From NCBI GenBank assembly GCA_948474755.1, contig CAOLHI010000062.1, forward strand, positions 186,001 to 250,000: 64,000 nt of DNA. Reading direction: 5' to 3'. Below, in pieces: positions 1 through 12,960 of this stretch; the stretch's first letter is position 1; each line of letters opens with the position of its first letter. The translations under genes were made by a program, and so were the position numbers. The notes beneath the pieces are model-generated. The model saw nothing but the letters and a program-made list of their open reading frames with translations. It searched no databases and was not told where the DNA came from. The stretch is from Ctenosaura bakeri (lineage: Eukaryota; Chordata; Lepidosauria; Squamata; Iguanidae).

Positions 1-1578
1 TTAAGGCAAGATACAATAAATCTTGAGATGAAAGGTTGAGCTTGTCCCAGTTAACTGTAGGGGTGATGTGTGGACCAAGCCTTCCTCTAGTTAATTAAGG
101 ATGTTGGGCACACAGCTTGATAATACTGAATAGCACAGATTCTTTTTTTCTGTGCGGAGCAATGTGGATGATGAATACACAATGTGAGTTGTGAATAACC
201 CTGCACAAAAACAAACAGACTGTGTGCAAGAATAGCTCAAAGGGAACATTTCTTTAATCTGACTACTTGATAACTTAGGAAGGGAATTAAATTCTTCTCT
301 AATGACTTTTTCTGCTTCAAACTTTACTAGCAGGCCAGTGATTTTTATCCCTGGTGAACCCATTATTGAGGGAAGGGGTAGGAAAACATACGGGTAGTTT
401 TTCTGTTTAGGCCTTCAGCCTGTAAATTACATGGTGTTTTGGCACCAGCTCAAAAAAGCACTTAGGTTTGTCTATGCAGATTTAACCATGTGAATGGAAT
501 AGTCATGTGTAAAGTGACCAATTAGATTTAAGAGGTTTGTCTGCCAGAGGCAAGAATTCAGGGTGTGTTCCTGAGCCAAACTACCCTCCTTTCTTTGAGT
601 TTCTTCTATTTCAGTCCAGGCAAGCTCTTACATTTCTGATCTGTGTCTTCATAATTTCCTTTCCTTCCTGCTATTTCTCATGATAGCTCTGTCCCACCCC
701 TGCAGTGCCAATACTATAATTTGTGTTCATGGGAAAACTATACAACAGTATCCTGTGTGAAATTGCAATAAAATAAAGTAATATGCCACAATGGCTTTTT
801 GGTGCAATGAGGGGAGCTTGCAAGCCTTTTTTTTTTTTTTTTAAAGGAGGAAGAAATAAACTAAAGCAAAGATGCTTCATCTTATGCATTGAATAGAAGG
901 TAAAAAAATGATAATATTGGGGGGGGGTCTGCTTTTCCTTTTTTGAAAAAAGAAATTACTAAACTTTTCAGTAAATATTGTAATGAGACCTTTTTCTTTT
1001 CTTTTCCTAATGTGAAATATCAGATGGCTTTGGGAGGTAACTGTCCACAAGGAGTGGAGCTTGACTAGCGGTTTCCTCAGCCCAATGTGATCATTGGACT
1101 TAAACTGATTGCAGGGCTTGCAAAATATTTACTGCAGGATCAAATATATGACACTGCAGAAACATAAGTTTATTTCAGATTTGCTTAGTTCTATAACCCT
1201 ATACACACTCATCTGGAAAAAAGCCCTATCAAACTCAGTGGGATGTATGTCAGAGTAGACCATCAATTTAGGTTTCAATTGTAAATTGCAAATACAGGAC
1301 TGAAACAGTGGTTTAGGAGCACTTGTTGATCATATGCGTATCTCTTGGAGAAGATTGGAGTCACATTGCACTACTCATGAAAGCAATTAGCTTTCAATGA
1401 CAGAAGACCAGTATCTATCTGTCTATGTTTCTCTCTCTCTCCCTCCCTCCCTCTCTCTCTCTCCTTGATTGTTATACATTTTTATCCCACATTACATTAG
1501 ATGAATGACAAAGCCCTATTTGAGTGACCATCCATTTCTTATTTTAGCGTGCTAATCTCTTACTCTGTTGCCTGCAGA
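1..1578. other. Anonymous AT-rich sequence, no gene seen
   Basis: No reading frame here resembles a known protein and no exon-like block with splice signals stands out. The stretch holds a T run near 822-842 and a G run near 919-926. It precedes the truncated CR1 element. Confidence 0.6.
1430..1464. repeat. CT-rich microsatellite
   Basis: Interrupted (CT)n and (CCCT)n pyrimidine run, seen directly. Confidence 0.9.
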
Positions 1579-2385
1579 TTGGAGAGCTGGGCCAAAGCTA
1601 ATAAAATGAGTTTCAACAGACAAACGTAAAGTCCCACACTTAGGCAGAAAAGATGGAATGCACAAATATAGCATGGGGGACATGTGGCTGGATAATAGTA
1701 TGTGTGAAAGGGATCTAGGAGTCTTGGTGGCCCACAAGTTGAACATGAGTCAGCAGTGTGATGTGGCAGCCAAGAAAGCAAGCACGATTCTTGGTTGCAT
1801 TAATAGGAGTACGGTGTCTAGGTCAAGGGAGGTAATAGTGCCACTCTATTCTGCTTTGGTTAGATCTCATCTGGGGTACTGTGTCCAGTTCTGGGCACCT
1901 CATTTCAAGAATGATATTGACAAGCTGAAGTGTGTCCAGAGAAGGGCAAGCAAAATGGTAAAGGGTCTGGAAGCCATGCCCTATGAGGCACGTTTTAGGG
2001 AGCTGGGTATGTTTAGTCTGCAGAAAAGAAGGTTAAGAGGGGACATGATAGCCATGTTTAAATACTTGAAGGCATGTCATATTGAGGAGGGAGTGGGCTT
2101 GTTTTCCGCTGCTCCAGAGACTAGAACAAGAAGCAATGGATTCAAACTGTGGGAAAAGAGATTCTACCTGAGCCTCAGGAAGAACTTCCTGACATTCAAA
2201 GTTGGTTCAGCAGTGGAATATGCTGACTTGGAGTGTGGTAGAGTCTCCTTCTTTGGAGGTTTTTTTAGCAGAGGGTGGATGGTCATCTGTTGGGAATGCT
2301 TTGATGGGTGTTCCTGCATTTTAGGGGGTTGGACTGGATGGCCCCTGTGGTCTCTTCCAACTGTATGACTCTATGACTCTATGAC
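1579..2385 (+). mobile_element. 5'-truncated CR1 LINE, 3' end of ORF2 plus 3' UTR
   Basis: The long open frame 1658-2368 contains the C-terminal part of a CR1 reverse transcriptase. Recognisable pieces are ERDLGVLV, SRSREVIVPLYSALVRSHLG and QRRASKMVKGLE. Upstream, 1579-1626 reads LESWAKANKMSFN in another frame, so the copy is frameshifted near 1627. The 3' part carries the usual CR1 tail (ttggactggatggcccctgt...cttccaact) and ends in three ATGACTCT-type octamers, the short 3' terminal repeats typical of CR1. There is no 5' UTR, ORF1 or endonuclease, so this is a dead 5'-truncated insertion and not a host gene. The same 3' tail recurs on the other strand at 43.3 kb. Confidence 0.9.
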
Positions 2386-5300
2386 TTATTGTTTTGTTTC
2401 ATTTTTGTCCTTGTGGGAAAAAAAAGAGGGACATAAGGGGATAATGAAATCTACAAACTCCTTCCTTGTTCACCCAGTTTTATCCTATAATAATACTCCA
2501 CAAAACATGCCTTCTAAAAGCTGTAGTTAAAGGTCTTGACTTCTTTCTCTCAATCCTGGAATTTGAGTGTTTCAAATGTAACAGAGTCAGGAACTTAAGT
2601 ATTATCTAGACCATTTATCAAATTTTGTCTAAAGAATACAGTGCAGGGCATGAAGAGAAAATGAAATGGACTAGGCCAGGACCATGGGTGTTATCCAGAG
2701 AAGACTGGTGGAAGGGAAGATATAAAAATATTTTTGGTCAACCATGAAATAATGAGACCAGACACAAAATTGGATAATAAGGGCTACTTTATTTAAACTG
2801 ATCTATTTAAAGTTGTGTTGAGCAATAAGGGGGGAACAACCTGATTCAAGTCCAACTGAGGCAGATGTCACCACATGACAATCTCATCAGATTTCCCGTA
2901 GGTGAAACACCTCAGCCCCAAGGTTAATCCAAACTGCTTTGGTTGCCTAACAGCCTGGTATAACTGGAAGGCCAGCTGAGGTACTCCCATCTAAGCCACT
3001 AAGCCCTACAAATGAGAGCCTGAGTCCCAGGTGAACCTCAAGAGTAGCATCTTTCCCTGACCCCCTGGGATGCAGGGCCCTAAAGAGGGAGTCCTACCAG
3101 AGTTCAGAGTCCTACCCTACACCAAAGGAGTGCTAATAGGTGAACACCAAATTCTTATTCATCCCCTCTATCTGCCAAATGAACACCTGTTTAAGACACC
3201 ACCCGAAGCCAATTGTTCCTATGCCATCATCTACAGAATTGGATAGGCAAAGAGAACACCTTGTAAAAGGCGGGAAAAAGTCCTATCCTATATAAAGAAA
3301 CACTATAGCAAGGCAGGTTGAGCAAACAGTCCAGAATGACACATGATGGGGCGAACTGGCATAAAAGAAGCCAAACCCTACCCCTGGCATATAGTGTGAT
3401 AATTGTGTTAAGTGGCAGTCACATCCATACCCTGGTCTCTGACATTAAGACCATCAAATTTTTACCCTTCCCTGCAGTGACAGCATTGCACAGGTCCAAG
3501 TAAGCATTGAAAAAGACATCTCATTTCTGCTGCTTGGAGGAAAAATCCAAGGTATACAAAACATCCAAGCTAGGCTAAAAAACAAAACAAAACAAACTTC
3601 AAATAGGATATGAATAATTCTAACAAGGCTAATAAGGAAGGGTTTAAAAACTTTAATTATAGTGAACAATTAGTACGATTATAAACAAAGTTTTAACCAT
3701 CAGGCAAAAACATGGGAGGGGGCTGCAAAATCTTCAGCAGAAGTTGGAAAACTGTAGTTCAGTAGATCGTGTTAGACTGCAGCTCCCATCAACCCTAGTC
3801 AACATATCTACTTTGTACACTCCCACTGTCTCAATTCTCTGCTAAAACCTTTTTAGATTTGGACTCCCCCACCCCCACTGTTTCATTGTGATGCTATTTT
3901 AAAAGTGTTCTTATTTTCTGAAAGCCTTCAATATAGATACTGAAGGGATAAATTAAATAATTGAAGAGTTGGAACATCTATATTAGAACAGAGAGTTTTG
4001 AAAATGAAAAGAACATCACTTTTTTAAATGTACTGAACATGATTTCATTTCACTGACTTTATTTTGCCACAGGAATCCTTGTAGACTGAAATCCAGCCAC
4101 ATATTGTCTTCTACCAAAGGATGTTTTAGGGATACTGACAGGATGAAATATAGTTTGATCTATGAGGGCTGGGATGCTGTATATCATTCTCACTTGGAGA
4201 CTTGAAATTTTGAATTTGCTGGGTTTTCTCAAAACACTAGATAATACTGACTTTTTGTGGGGAGTTATCATTTGTCTTTTTACTATATTTCTTAAATCAT
4301 TATTGTGCTGATTGTTTTTTCCTCATCTTCACCTGCAGTTCAGACACAAAATCCTGAACACCTTCTTATGATTCAGTTAAGCTTTGACCTGGAATGAAAG
4401 TGTGCATTTTCTGGAATTCAACAAAAGTCAGTGTTTAAGATGGCATTTCAGTGTAGTCTCAACATGGTTCTCAACATGGTACTATAATATGACCAAGAAA
4501 AAGAATCTGGGGTGGTTTGATTCTCAGTGACCAACTGAGGTTCACCAGGGACAGAGTATACTAATTTTCATCAAATTGTCCCCTGCCCCGAACCCCAATC
4601 TAAATGAGTGTTTACTAGCCAACATGTGAGATAAATTGGAAAATTAAAAGCAATGTTGTGGTGACAGCAAAAATGGCTCCCAACTGCTGTCACTTCTTCA
4701 CCTGGCCCTAATGCTCTCTGTGCAAAGAGATATATTATACCTCCAGCTTCTCTTGTGCTATTCAAAGTCCCCCAGATTCTACCATTATAATGTTACAAGG
4801 TTTGGTAGCAACCGTTGTCATTAACATGGGATCATTTGATGTTGATTTTTAACAGGTAGATGAGGACTAATTACTGGGCCACAGACTATTTGAGGGTCAG
4901 TTATGATTCCAAGAGTGCCATCATACAATATGTAGTAAAAATTAAGAAGTCGGTCTTCAATTGCATGCTTGCCCACTAGTTGAGGATCCAGTCCCAGAAC
5001 TGAAAAGATTGCAATTGATAATAGACGTATATAATTTATGATCCAAACATGTTCTGTTTGCAATCACAGGTAGGTGATTTATCTGACAACATGATCACGT
5101 CTCAGGGATACATTATATACATTATATACATTGTCTCAGGAATCAATATAATAGCCTTGTTGGCTTGGGAAGAATTAAAAATTAATTTAGCTCATTTTTT
5201 AAAGATACTTGACATTGAGAAAGATGAAGTCCCATTCAGACTTAGCTTAGTTATGTTGTGTCATAGCTATTTCTTTGAATGAAAATGTATCATCTCATCT

Positions 5301-6021
5301 AGTGTGAAGGTGAGAAATGTTCTTGATATAAACTGGTTTTCTGATGCCATCACATAGACAGGTTTGTTCAACTATATGATTTCATGTTGTCACCACACTG
5401 ACAGTGCCTGAGATCACTGAAAGAGATGTCCTGAAAGAGAAAGGAGAGTGCCAGAAAAGAAAAGGATGAAGAAAATCTGGTATAAGAACAGTAGCTGAGA
5501 GAAGATTTGAATAGACAAGGAAGATCATGAGAAGACATGAAAAGGTGAACACTGAGGGGATGGGGAAGGGACTAGAAAACACTAGAGGTCTTTGAAACTC
5601 TTACTTGATGCCAAAATATTCCCTTTCAAATATCTAAAGGGCAGCTTTCACCTGATCTTACAAGATGTTGGGGGTGAGGTAAGATTAGAACTGGGATTGC
5701 TTAGCCTAGAATCTAATCACATCTGATTAGCTCTCAGCAAGTATGAATTCAGAAAGTACTGTTCTCAGTATTTTATCTTGAAACGGTACAGAAATGACTC
5801 TAGTAACTAATTAAAGAATGACTCCAGGTAGAAAGTTTTATTTCTTTGATTTTTGCCTCTTGTGTGTGCCGTACTTCTCCACTGACCTTCTAATGTAAAA
5901 GTTAATGATATTTAATTCATGCATTTTTAGTGTCTTCATGTTTTAGTATACCCCATGCAGTCAGACTCTGAAAGTGTGCCAACCATTTGTGGTAGTGTCT
6001 TTCTAACTGGCAACATATCAC

Positions 6022-6024
<3 letters not shown>
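2386..6024. other. No gene seen; possible unclassified repeat at 2750-3330
   Basis: No credible coding exon. The 2750-3330 part is richer in GC than its surroundings. Read on the minus strand it has an AATAAA-type signal near 2790; on the plus strand it has a TATATAAAG sequence near 3290. This suggests an old LTR or other transposon, but I see no ends or target duplication. The remainder is anonymous AT-rich DNA. Confidence 0.4.

Positions 6025-6056
<32 letters not shown>
6025..6056. repeat. (GA)n microsatellite
   Basis: About 15 GA units, seen directly. Confidence 0.95.
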
Positions 6057-6058
<2 letters not shown>

Positions 6059-6132
6059 TTTTTTTTTCAAACTATAACATTTTAAAGAAAGCAGATAGGG
6101 CTTAATTGAGCATGACTTTGTGTGAAATAATC

Positions 6133-6257
6133 CGTGTGTGTGTACGTGTGCACGCACGCACACACACGCACACACACATATACACATATATACATATATA
6201 AATATACATAATACATATAAATGTGTGTGTGTGTGCATGCGTGTGTGTGCGTGTGTA
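6133..6257. repeat. Compound (TG)n(CA)n(TA)n(TG)n microsatellite
   Basis: TG, CA and TA blocks follow each other, so the TG and CA blocks can pair as an imperfect inverted repeat. The cysteine- and histidine-rich reading frames over this run on both strands are artefacts of the repeat. Confidence 0.95.
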
Positions 6258-6575
6258 GTATTTTCTGCCATGCTAGCCAGTCATCCAGATTTCTCACTCA
6301 TACAAGGTCTCTCCGTCTCCCTCTTTTTCTTTCTTGTGCTATCTTTCAGAGTTACTTCCTTGGTATTACTCTTTCAATACTTTATCATGGAATGTGGATG
6401 TAACTTACTTTCTGATTATGTTTAACAAGTTTCTTTCTTTGTTCTTTTTTAAACACTTAGATGTTCCAGTCTGCCTTAATATTTTCACCCTAGAATAATA
6501 GTCATAAAAAACTTGTTTAAACTTCAGGATATTTTCTGACCTCAATAAAAATTTCAGTGAATTGTAGGATTAAAA

Positions 6576-6600
6576 TAGTAGTAGTAGTAGTAGTAGCAGC

Positions 6601-6643
<43 letters not shown>
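6576..6643. repeat. (TAG)n/(AAT)n trinucleotide microsatellite
   Basis: About 8 TAG/CAG units pass directly into about 13 AAT units. Confidence 0.95.
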
Positions 6644-9600
6644 TTCTGTATCCAGAAGAATATGTTTGGACTTAGACCTAGAAAATGTCACCCAAAAACC
6701 ACCCAAAGACTTAGACCCAGAAAATACATTTTATGAATTTTACTGTTCCCCCACCCAATCCATGGAAGAAATTTCATTTTCTCCTAACAATATAGCACAT
6801 CAGTTCTGTTTTGCCATATTATTGTTTGTTAAAAACAGCATGACACATTTTGATCCTGAAATATTACATTGGTTAGGAAAACGAGGTACCCTGAAAAAAA
6901 TTATACATACTTTAGAACAATTTTTACCCAGAATTTTCAAAAATTTGGCATTTGAAATTAGTTGAAATTTGGGAAACTTGTTTACTACATGGCAATGTCA
7001 CAGAATGCCTATGTTCTAAATATTTTCTGATATGGATTCCAGAATGACACATGATATGGAAGCACTATAGTGTCCCAATGTAGTGTGAGAGGGTTAAAGT
7101 AAAAGGATTTCAATCCTTACCTGTCAAATTGTTTTGTTTTCGTTGTTTTAATTTAAAAAGATTTTTGCAGCAATTTCTTTCTTTTTTTGAATTTTCAGCG
7201 TTATTGTGTTAAAATTGTATCTTATAATTCCACGTTTAAGAAACTTTGCATTGAAAATGTTGAAACAAAGTGATGGGAATTGAAAAGCAACATAAAACAG
7301 TAGTCCCCAAATAGAATTCACCCCCTTCAAATATGTCATGTATAATAGGAATATGATTGTTTACATTATTTGTTACTGCAGGGGAGGGCAAATCTTTTCA
7401 TTTTTTTTTCTCCTTACTGCAGGAATATCTTCAAAAACTGACTAGTTTTCAACATTTTTGCAGAAAGGAGAGGCCTTTTTCCAGACATCTTTGACAGCCA
7501 AATAGTTGTTGGCAAGTGTGTGGTGAGGGGTAAGGAAGTTACCATGGAGGGTTGTCCATCAATGGCTATCCCATCCATGGACAGCTAAGCCCCAGTCAGC
7601 TATTCCCCCCCTCTTGCCAGTATAACCATGTAGTGGCCAGAAGGAGTGAACAGGGAACATGAAAGCAAGCAAGGCAGGAATGGGGGACAGCCAGGAACCC
7701 TGAGCAGCTATTGCCAGTTAAAGTAGGTAAAAATGAGCTACATGAAACAATAGCCTTCCTAATTCCCTTCCATATTACAGTATATACATTCAGTACTAGA
7801 TATTAGCATAATGCAGTGTCTGTTGTTACAGGATATTGCCACTGTGAAAGTTTTTCCAAAGTATGCAACTGCCATGAAAAGTCTGAATGTGTGCTTTTTT
7901 CTGCAGACCGTGAAAGTGGTGAAGTTATTTTTGCTATAATATTGCCTTTTCACTTACATGAATCATGGCTAAGAGCTCTCATGTAAGCCACTTTGAGCAT
8001 ATTTATATCACATACAAAAACTCCTAAGTTCAGTGGCCACAAAAAAATAAGATTTTAATTCTATTCATGAGGTTGTCTCAAAATAATTGGCTAATTGTTT
8101 TTGATATAATTCTTTTTTGTGGGGGGGAGTTGTAATTATAGGCAGTATAGTATTGTATCACAGGTTTTTTTAATGTAGTTATAGGTCTTATGTGTTGTAC
8201 ATGTGTTTAATAGATCAGAAAATAGATCAAGTTCTGTTTGTGAAGCAGCTGGTTGTGCAGTGAAATAATAGACCTGTCTGTAAGGATCTTGAGAGATCTC
8301 CAGCTGTGTGACTGTACGACTCTGTAACACTTGTGTGTTTCTTTTTAAGTCATGGTATTCTGGAATCCATAATTTTATTTCTTGCTTTTTATACCAGTGT
8401 AGAAGATTTAGGTAACTATGCCAGAGGGACTCTTTTTTACCACAGTACTTCACGAAGAAGTACTGTATCTTTGTCCTTGTCAGAAAACATCAAATATACC
8501 ATTAAGAAGGCAGCTCAGCAGGTACTTGTTTTGTGCAAGATGTTGAAAATTAAGAGCCTGATCCAAGGGAAAACTCTCTTTGTGGATGACAAGTTGTGGG
8601 CTTGTACCAGATGTCACAGGGGAGATGTTTAAGTACACAGTCTACACAAAACTAGGACAAGTTTGTCTCAAGAGTTATGTGACAACATGAAACAGAAATG
8701 AAAGCTTTCATCCATAACATGTACAATGGAGCAATGATATGAAACAGTGGAAACAGAGACCAATGAAACCTATAGTAAATACAAGAAAGTTAATTGTCTG
8801 CAGACTGAACCAGTATACAGTTGAACCAGATCACATACAGTAAAAGTACTTACCTTGCTTTCTGTCACTTTTCCCAAGTGGAGAAAAGTGCTTCCACTTT
8901 TGGATAGGGGTGCTTTAAGCATTAGATTAATGGCATTTTGAAACATGAATGCTCCCAATGTGAGTATTAGGCAGCAAGACAATTCTTCATTTTATCTGAT
9001 ATTGTGACCCAACTCTACCATTTCACCCTCCCCTTGCCCCTGACCAAAGGCTCTGAAATGTCATACCTCTTGGCAAGAGAAAGATGAGGATAGCAAAAGT
9101 GGCTTTATCATGATAATTCCTATCTGATGTTAAACACTTTAATATATACTTTAACAATTTCTGTACCATTTGAAAGTCCATTTTCAGTGCACTGATGAAA
9201 TGTTACAAATCTGTCATCATTCTACTTCATTAAATATATTGTATGGAATTCTGAGTACAGGAAATTAGGTCAATCTATATTTCAAGATATAAAAAACAAA
9301 AAAAAATGGTGATATGTGACTTTTAGATAAGAGTTGTAACATCTTATTGGACAAAGTATACATCAATGATAATTGAAAGTTTGTGAATTATGGGATTGCA
9401 AAACAGGACACAGCCATATCATTAATCTTTACATTAATAGTTCAAATCAGCATGTCAGATGTGTATTGTGCATGTGTTTGAGAGAGATTATGTTCAATAT
9501 GCTAATTCAAGTGGAATCAGTAAAAGACTTCTGTTGTATATTGCTTCCCCTAACTGTTATCTTCTGTTGTCCCCTTCCTGGTTCATCTTTCTGGGAATTG

Positions 9601-12224
9601 TTCTACCACCTGCTTAGGACTTTTCCATTGGAATGTTTCCTGTAACATACAGGTGATGTTATACTTTCTCATAATTGGTTAAGGCACAATGGGTACAGAA
9701 CTGTGTTGTTGTCTCTTTGTCTGTTTAAATGGGAAAAGACTGAACTAATAGATACAAAAATGGTATGATTTCCCAAGTGTTCTATTCTGTTGCTTTTCAA
9801 TCCAGTCTCAACTTGGCAGCAAATAATGTTAGAAGTAACAGGAAGGAGAACACATATGATTTTAGCCATTCATTGTACCTTGAGTAAATAATATGATGCA
9901 TTAGCAATTTCTAAATAACAGAGCTGCAAAATAATAAAAGAAATATTGACATGGTGAATATTTTTTGTTTAAGTAGCACGTAGCGTTTTGCATATTATGT
10001 AAGCATCATTGCTAATATACAGAGTTTGGCTTTGACAAACAAGATTTTAAACATCTTTTAGACTGTAATTAAAATCTTTTGCTAATCTGTTTGACAGTAA
10101 GCTCCATTAAACTCTATGGAACTTACCACTGGTTTTATATGAGGTTTTGGAGAACTATTTCTGTCAATGCATTATTCAAACATGCTTGTCTTTATCTTAT
10201 CCTTCCACTCTACAGCCTCTCCCTGTGCCATTAGGTGGCAAGATTCTCACAGTGTTTTAATTTATTGTGTTGGGCTGCATGAGCCAGTAAAATAATGAAA
10301 CTGAAAATGTTTCAGTAACCTACAATACTGTTGACCTTCCCAGCATAAAATGAAACATTGAAATTAAAATATCCTGTTGCCACTGGAGAAGGAAACAGGA
10401 AAACAGTGATTTCACATTTGATTCCAGAGACAATTCTCACTGTATTGATGAAATGTCACAGGTTTGGTTAATTGCCTGTGAGATTATTCGAAAGTGATTT
10501 TTTTTCAAATGAACTTAATACACAAGAATATACTTCTGGAAAACCACAGTTCAAAACAGGTTACTAAGCAAAGTTGATCCTGTGTCTGATCCTATAAGCT
10601 GTCCTTATGCTATTATATATTTGGTCTAAAAATACTTATCTTACTTTGCATTCTACAAGCAGAGCTGTCACAGTTTAAACAAACACTTTGGGACAAAATG
10701 TCAGCAGGCTAAGGACTCAAATGTAGGTTTCCACAAACTTCACAATTTTATCAAAACTTATTTCTCTTTCCTCAAAATTCACTGATAATTTTGCTTCCAG
10801 GTATCCTTTTTTCATTATGTGAAATGCAAAGTCAATTCTAGTTATATTATTTCCAATATAAAATCTATAAATATGTCCACAAAGCAAGGCATTGGACAAA
10901 GTATATAAAAAACAGCATGCATGTGGTGAGAATATAGATGCAACATCTAAAAATACACATGGAGGACAGTGAAAAAAATATGCATACAGTACAGAGGAGG
11001 AGAGAAATCCATTAATACCGACAGGAACCATAATTCATTGCTAGGAAACCAATGTGGTTATCTCTGTAAAAGATACCGGTGTACCACTAAACATAGATTC
11101 CTTCCTTAAAGCTTTCCCTTTACCTAATCAATATATTAATAGAGAAGAAATTCCCAATGACTGAAATAATGAGGAAGGCTCTCTGATTGTGGAAATATAT
11201 AACCAAGGGCAGGAGAGACATAGTTGAGGAAATATGCAACTAATGGATTAAGTGGAATAGCTAGTATTTCTTTGTTTTGCTGTTGCATAGAAGATTTTAA
11301 CATAAAGTATAAAAAAAAAAGTGAAGATGAAATCTTGTTTCTTCCTAAAATGGAAGCATTCAAAAGTGATTAAAAATTAATTAGAACTGCAGTGACTATT
11401 TTCCAAGTTCACTTTTTAACAATTTGTGGAGTTGGTCTTATTTGTCCTTTTCCCATGGTAATCCATGGTTGAGTGTTACTACTTATATACTGTTGCTTTG
11501 GCAGCATTTTTGCCATTTCACAATTATTATGTGATCTCAGCTAGTCAGAGATCATATATGGATTCTAGTGGCATGATAATTTTGTTACCACTTGGGTATG
11601 GTCACCAGCTTAATAAATGAAAGTGGGAAACTACAAAGAGTGTTAGAAAAAGTGTTTTCTACCAAATTAACAAGCATGATACATATATTTCACAGAAAGA
11701 ATAGAGCTTCTTTGATTTTGATGAAGATTTTTAACCTGGCATAATTGCTTCCATAGAATTAATATTTTCCCTTGATATCTGGAAAACAAAGTAGGGAAGT
11801 ACATCCATCATAAAGGCAGGAACTGTCAAAGATATGGGAAACCAAAGGAATTAAGCAGAAGCCACATAGCATCCATTTGGTGCTAACACCACTCACAGCT
11901 GCATGAAAGAATCACACTTCTAAAGTGCTGGATAAGTGAGTGGATTGTGTTCTGTGTTGACCATGCTAATGCAGTTTAGGGAGCAATTGACACAATTTGA
12001 CCATGCTGGAGTTGGGATTGAGTTAGAGCTGGAGCTGGAACCAACCAGTAACAGTAAACATGGATCAATCAATACATGTTTTGTTTTAGCAAAAGAGGAA
12101 AGAGTTTGAACTCCCTAGGACCTGGGAGATCTTTTACAAAGCAAAAGATCCATTTGCTAGAGTAATGTTACAACTGGATTTTAACTGATCTGTTTGTACT
12201 CTTTCTGAAAGGTCAGATACATAG
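6644..12224. other. Long gene-free anonymous stretch
   Basis: I found no family-recognisable protein, no LTR ends and no SINE promoter boxes. Reading frames are short (105 codons at most), have no known motif and show the base composition of the surroundings. Likely old intergenic or intronic sequence. Confidence 0.5.
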
Positions 12225-12549
12225 CTTTAGGATGTTCTTGAACCTAACATTGCTCCTTGGCAGTCAGATAGATGCTATGGTCTATAGAATCTGTTCCTGT
12301 AGCATCTTCAATGATTGTGTGTTGCCAGTCTCTCAAGAACTGCATTGGCTTCAAGATTGCTCAATTCAAAGTGCTATTTTTGACATGCAAAACTCTAAAT
12401 AGATTGGAGCCAGTTGATCTAAAAGACTGTCTCTTCCTTTATCAGCCTTCCTGAAAATGTGAGATCTTCAACAAAGGTCCTCTTGCACATCACATCACAC
12501 CACTCCATGAACATAGGCTGGTAGGTACCCATGAAAAGTCTTCCTTGTC
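12225..12549 (+). mobile_element. L2-like LINE fragment, RT C-terminal region (left part)
   Basis: The frame at 12335-12454 reads CIGFKIAQFKVLFLTCKTLN followed by EPVDLKDCLFLYQPS. This matches the LHWLPVxxRIxFKxLLLxxKAL...PxYLxDLL block near the C-terminus of L2-type LINE polymerases. The sequence is degenerate. The element is interrupted by a MITE at 12553 and resumes beyond it. Confidence 0.65.
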
Positions 12550-12552
12550 ATA

Positions 12553-12878
12553 GGCCCTTTCAACACGGGGGCTTAAAGACGGTGTAGAGTGACCTCTGAC
12601 GGAGGTCGTCTACACCGTAAAATGGATTGGGGTGGATTACTTTTGCGTAGTTCCACACCCCAATCCACGCTAGGGTACCTGGAAGTGGCAGCGCCGCGTG
12701 CCGCATGCTTTTTGAAAACCACTTTTCAAGTGGTTTTTAAAAAGCACGATTATGCAGCTGCGTGCATTCCCATCGCAGTGCCTGGTGTGGATTTGCAGGT
12801 GCATGCAAGGGCGTGCCTGCAGATCTGCCGGGGGGCGGGCTTTCTAGCTGGCGAGCTTCTCCAGTTGTGGAAAGGGCC
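12553..12878 (-). mobile_element. Harbinger-like MITE M1, inside an L2-like LINE
   Basis: Terminal inverted repeats are GGCCCTTTCAACACGG on the left and, as reverse complement, GGCCCTTTCCACAAC on the right. A 3-bp direct repeat ATA flanks both sides (12550-12552 and 12879-12881). The interior is homologous, in reverse orientation, to the MITEs at 26719-33308 and 37706-38127, with an internal deletion. It is made of successive hairpins: 12579-12618, 12624-12666, 12706-12746 and 12790-12825. A 3-bp duplication and GGCC-type ends fit PIF/Harbinger; the superfamily is inferred, as no transposase is present. Confidence 0.8.
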
Positions 12879-12881
12879 ATA

Positions 12882-12960
12882 GACTCTTGACTGTGGAACT
12901 CCCTCTTAAGAGACATAAGGCTTTTATTTTGAAAGGGGGGGTGAAGAAGGCTGAAGGCTT
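12882..12960 (+). mobile_element. L2-like LINE fragment (right part, after the MITE)
   Basis: The sequence after the MITE reads WNSLLRDIRLLF, the conserved WNSLPxxIR motif close to the end of L2-type LINE proteins. It continues the element at 12225-12549, which shows that the MITE inserted after the LINE. Confidence 0.6.

Noticed and set aside
1658..2368. 236-codon frame as a host gene
   Set aside because: The protein is the CR1 reverse transcriptase C-terminus and is followed by the CR1 3' terminal repeats.
6133..6425. Cysteine/histidine-rich frames
   Set aside because: They translate TG/CA microsatellite DNA.
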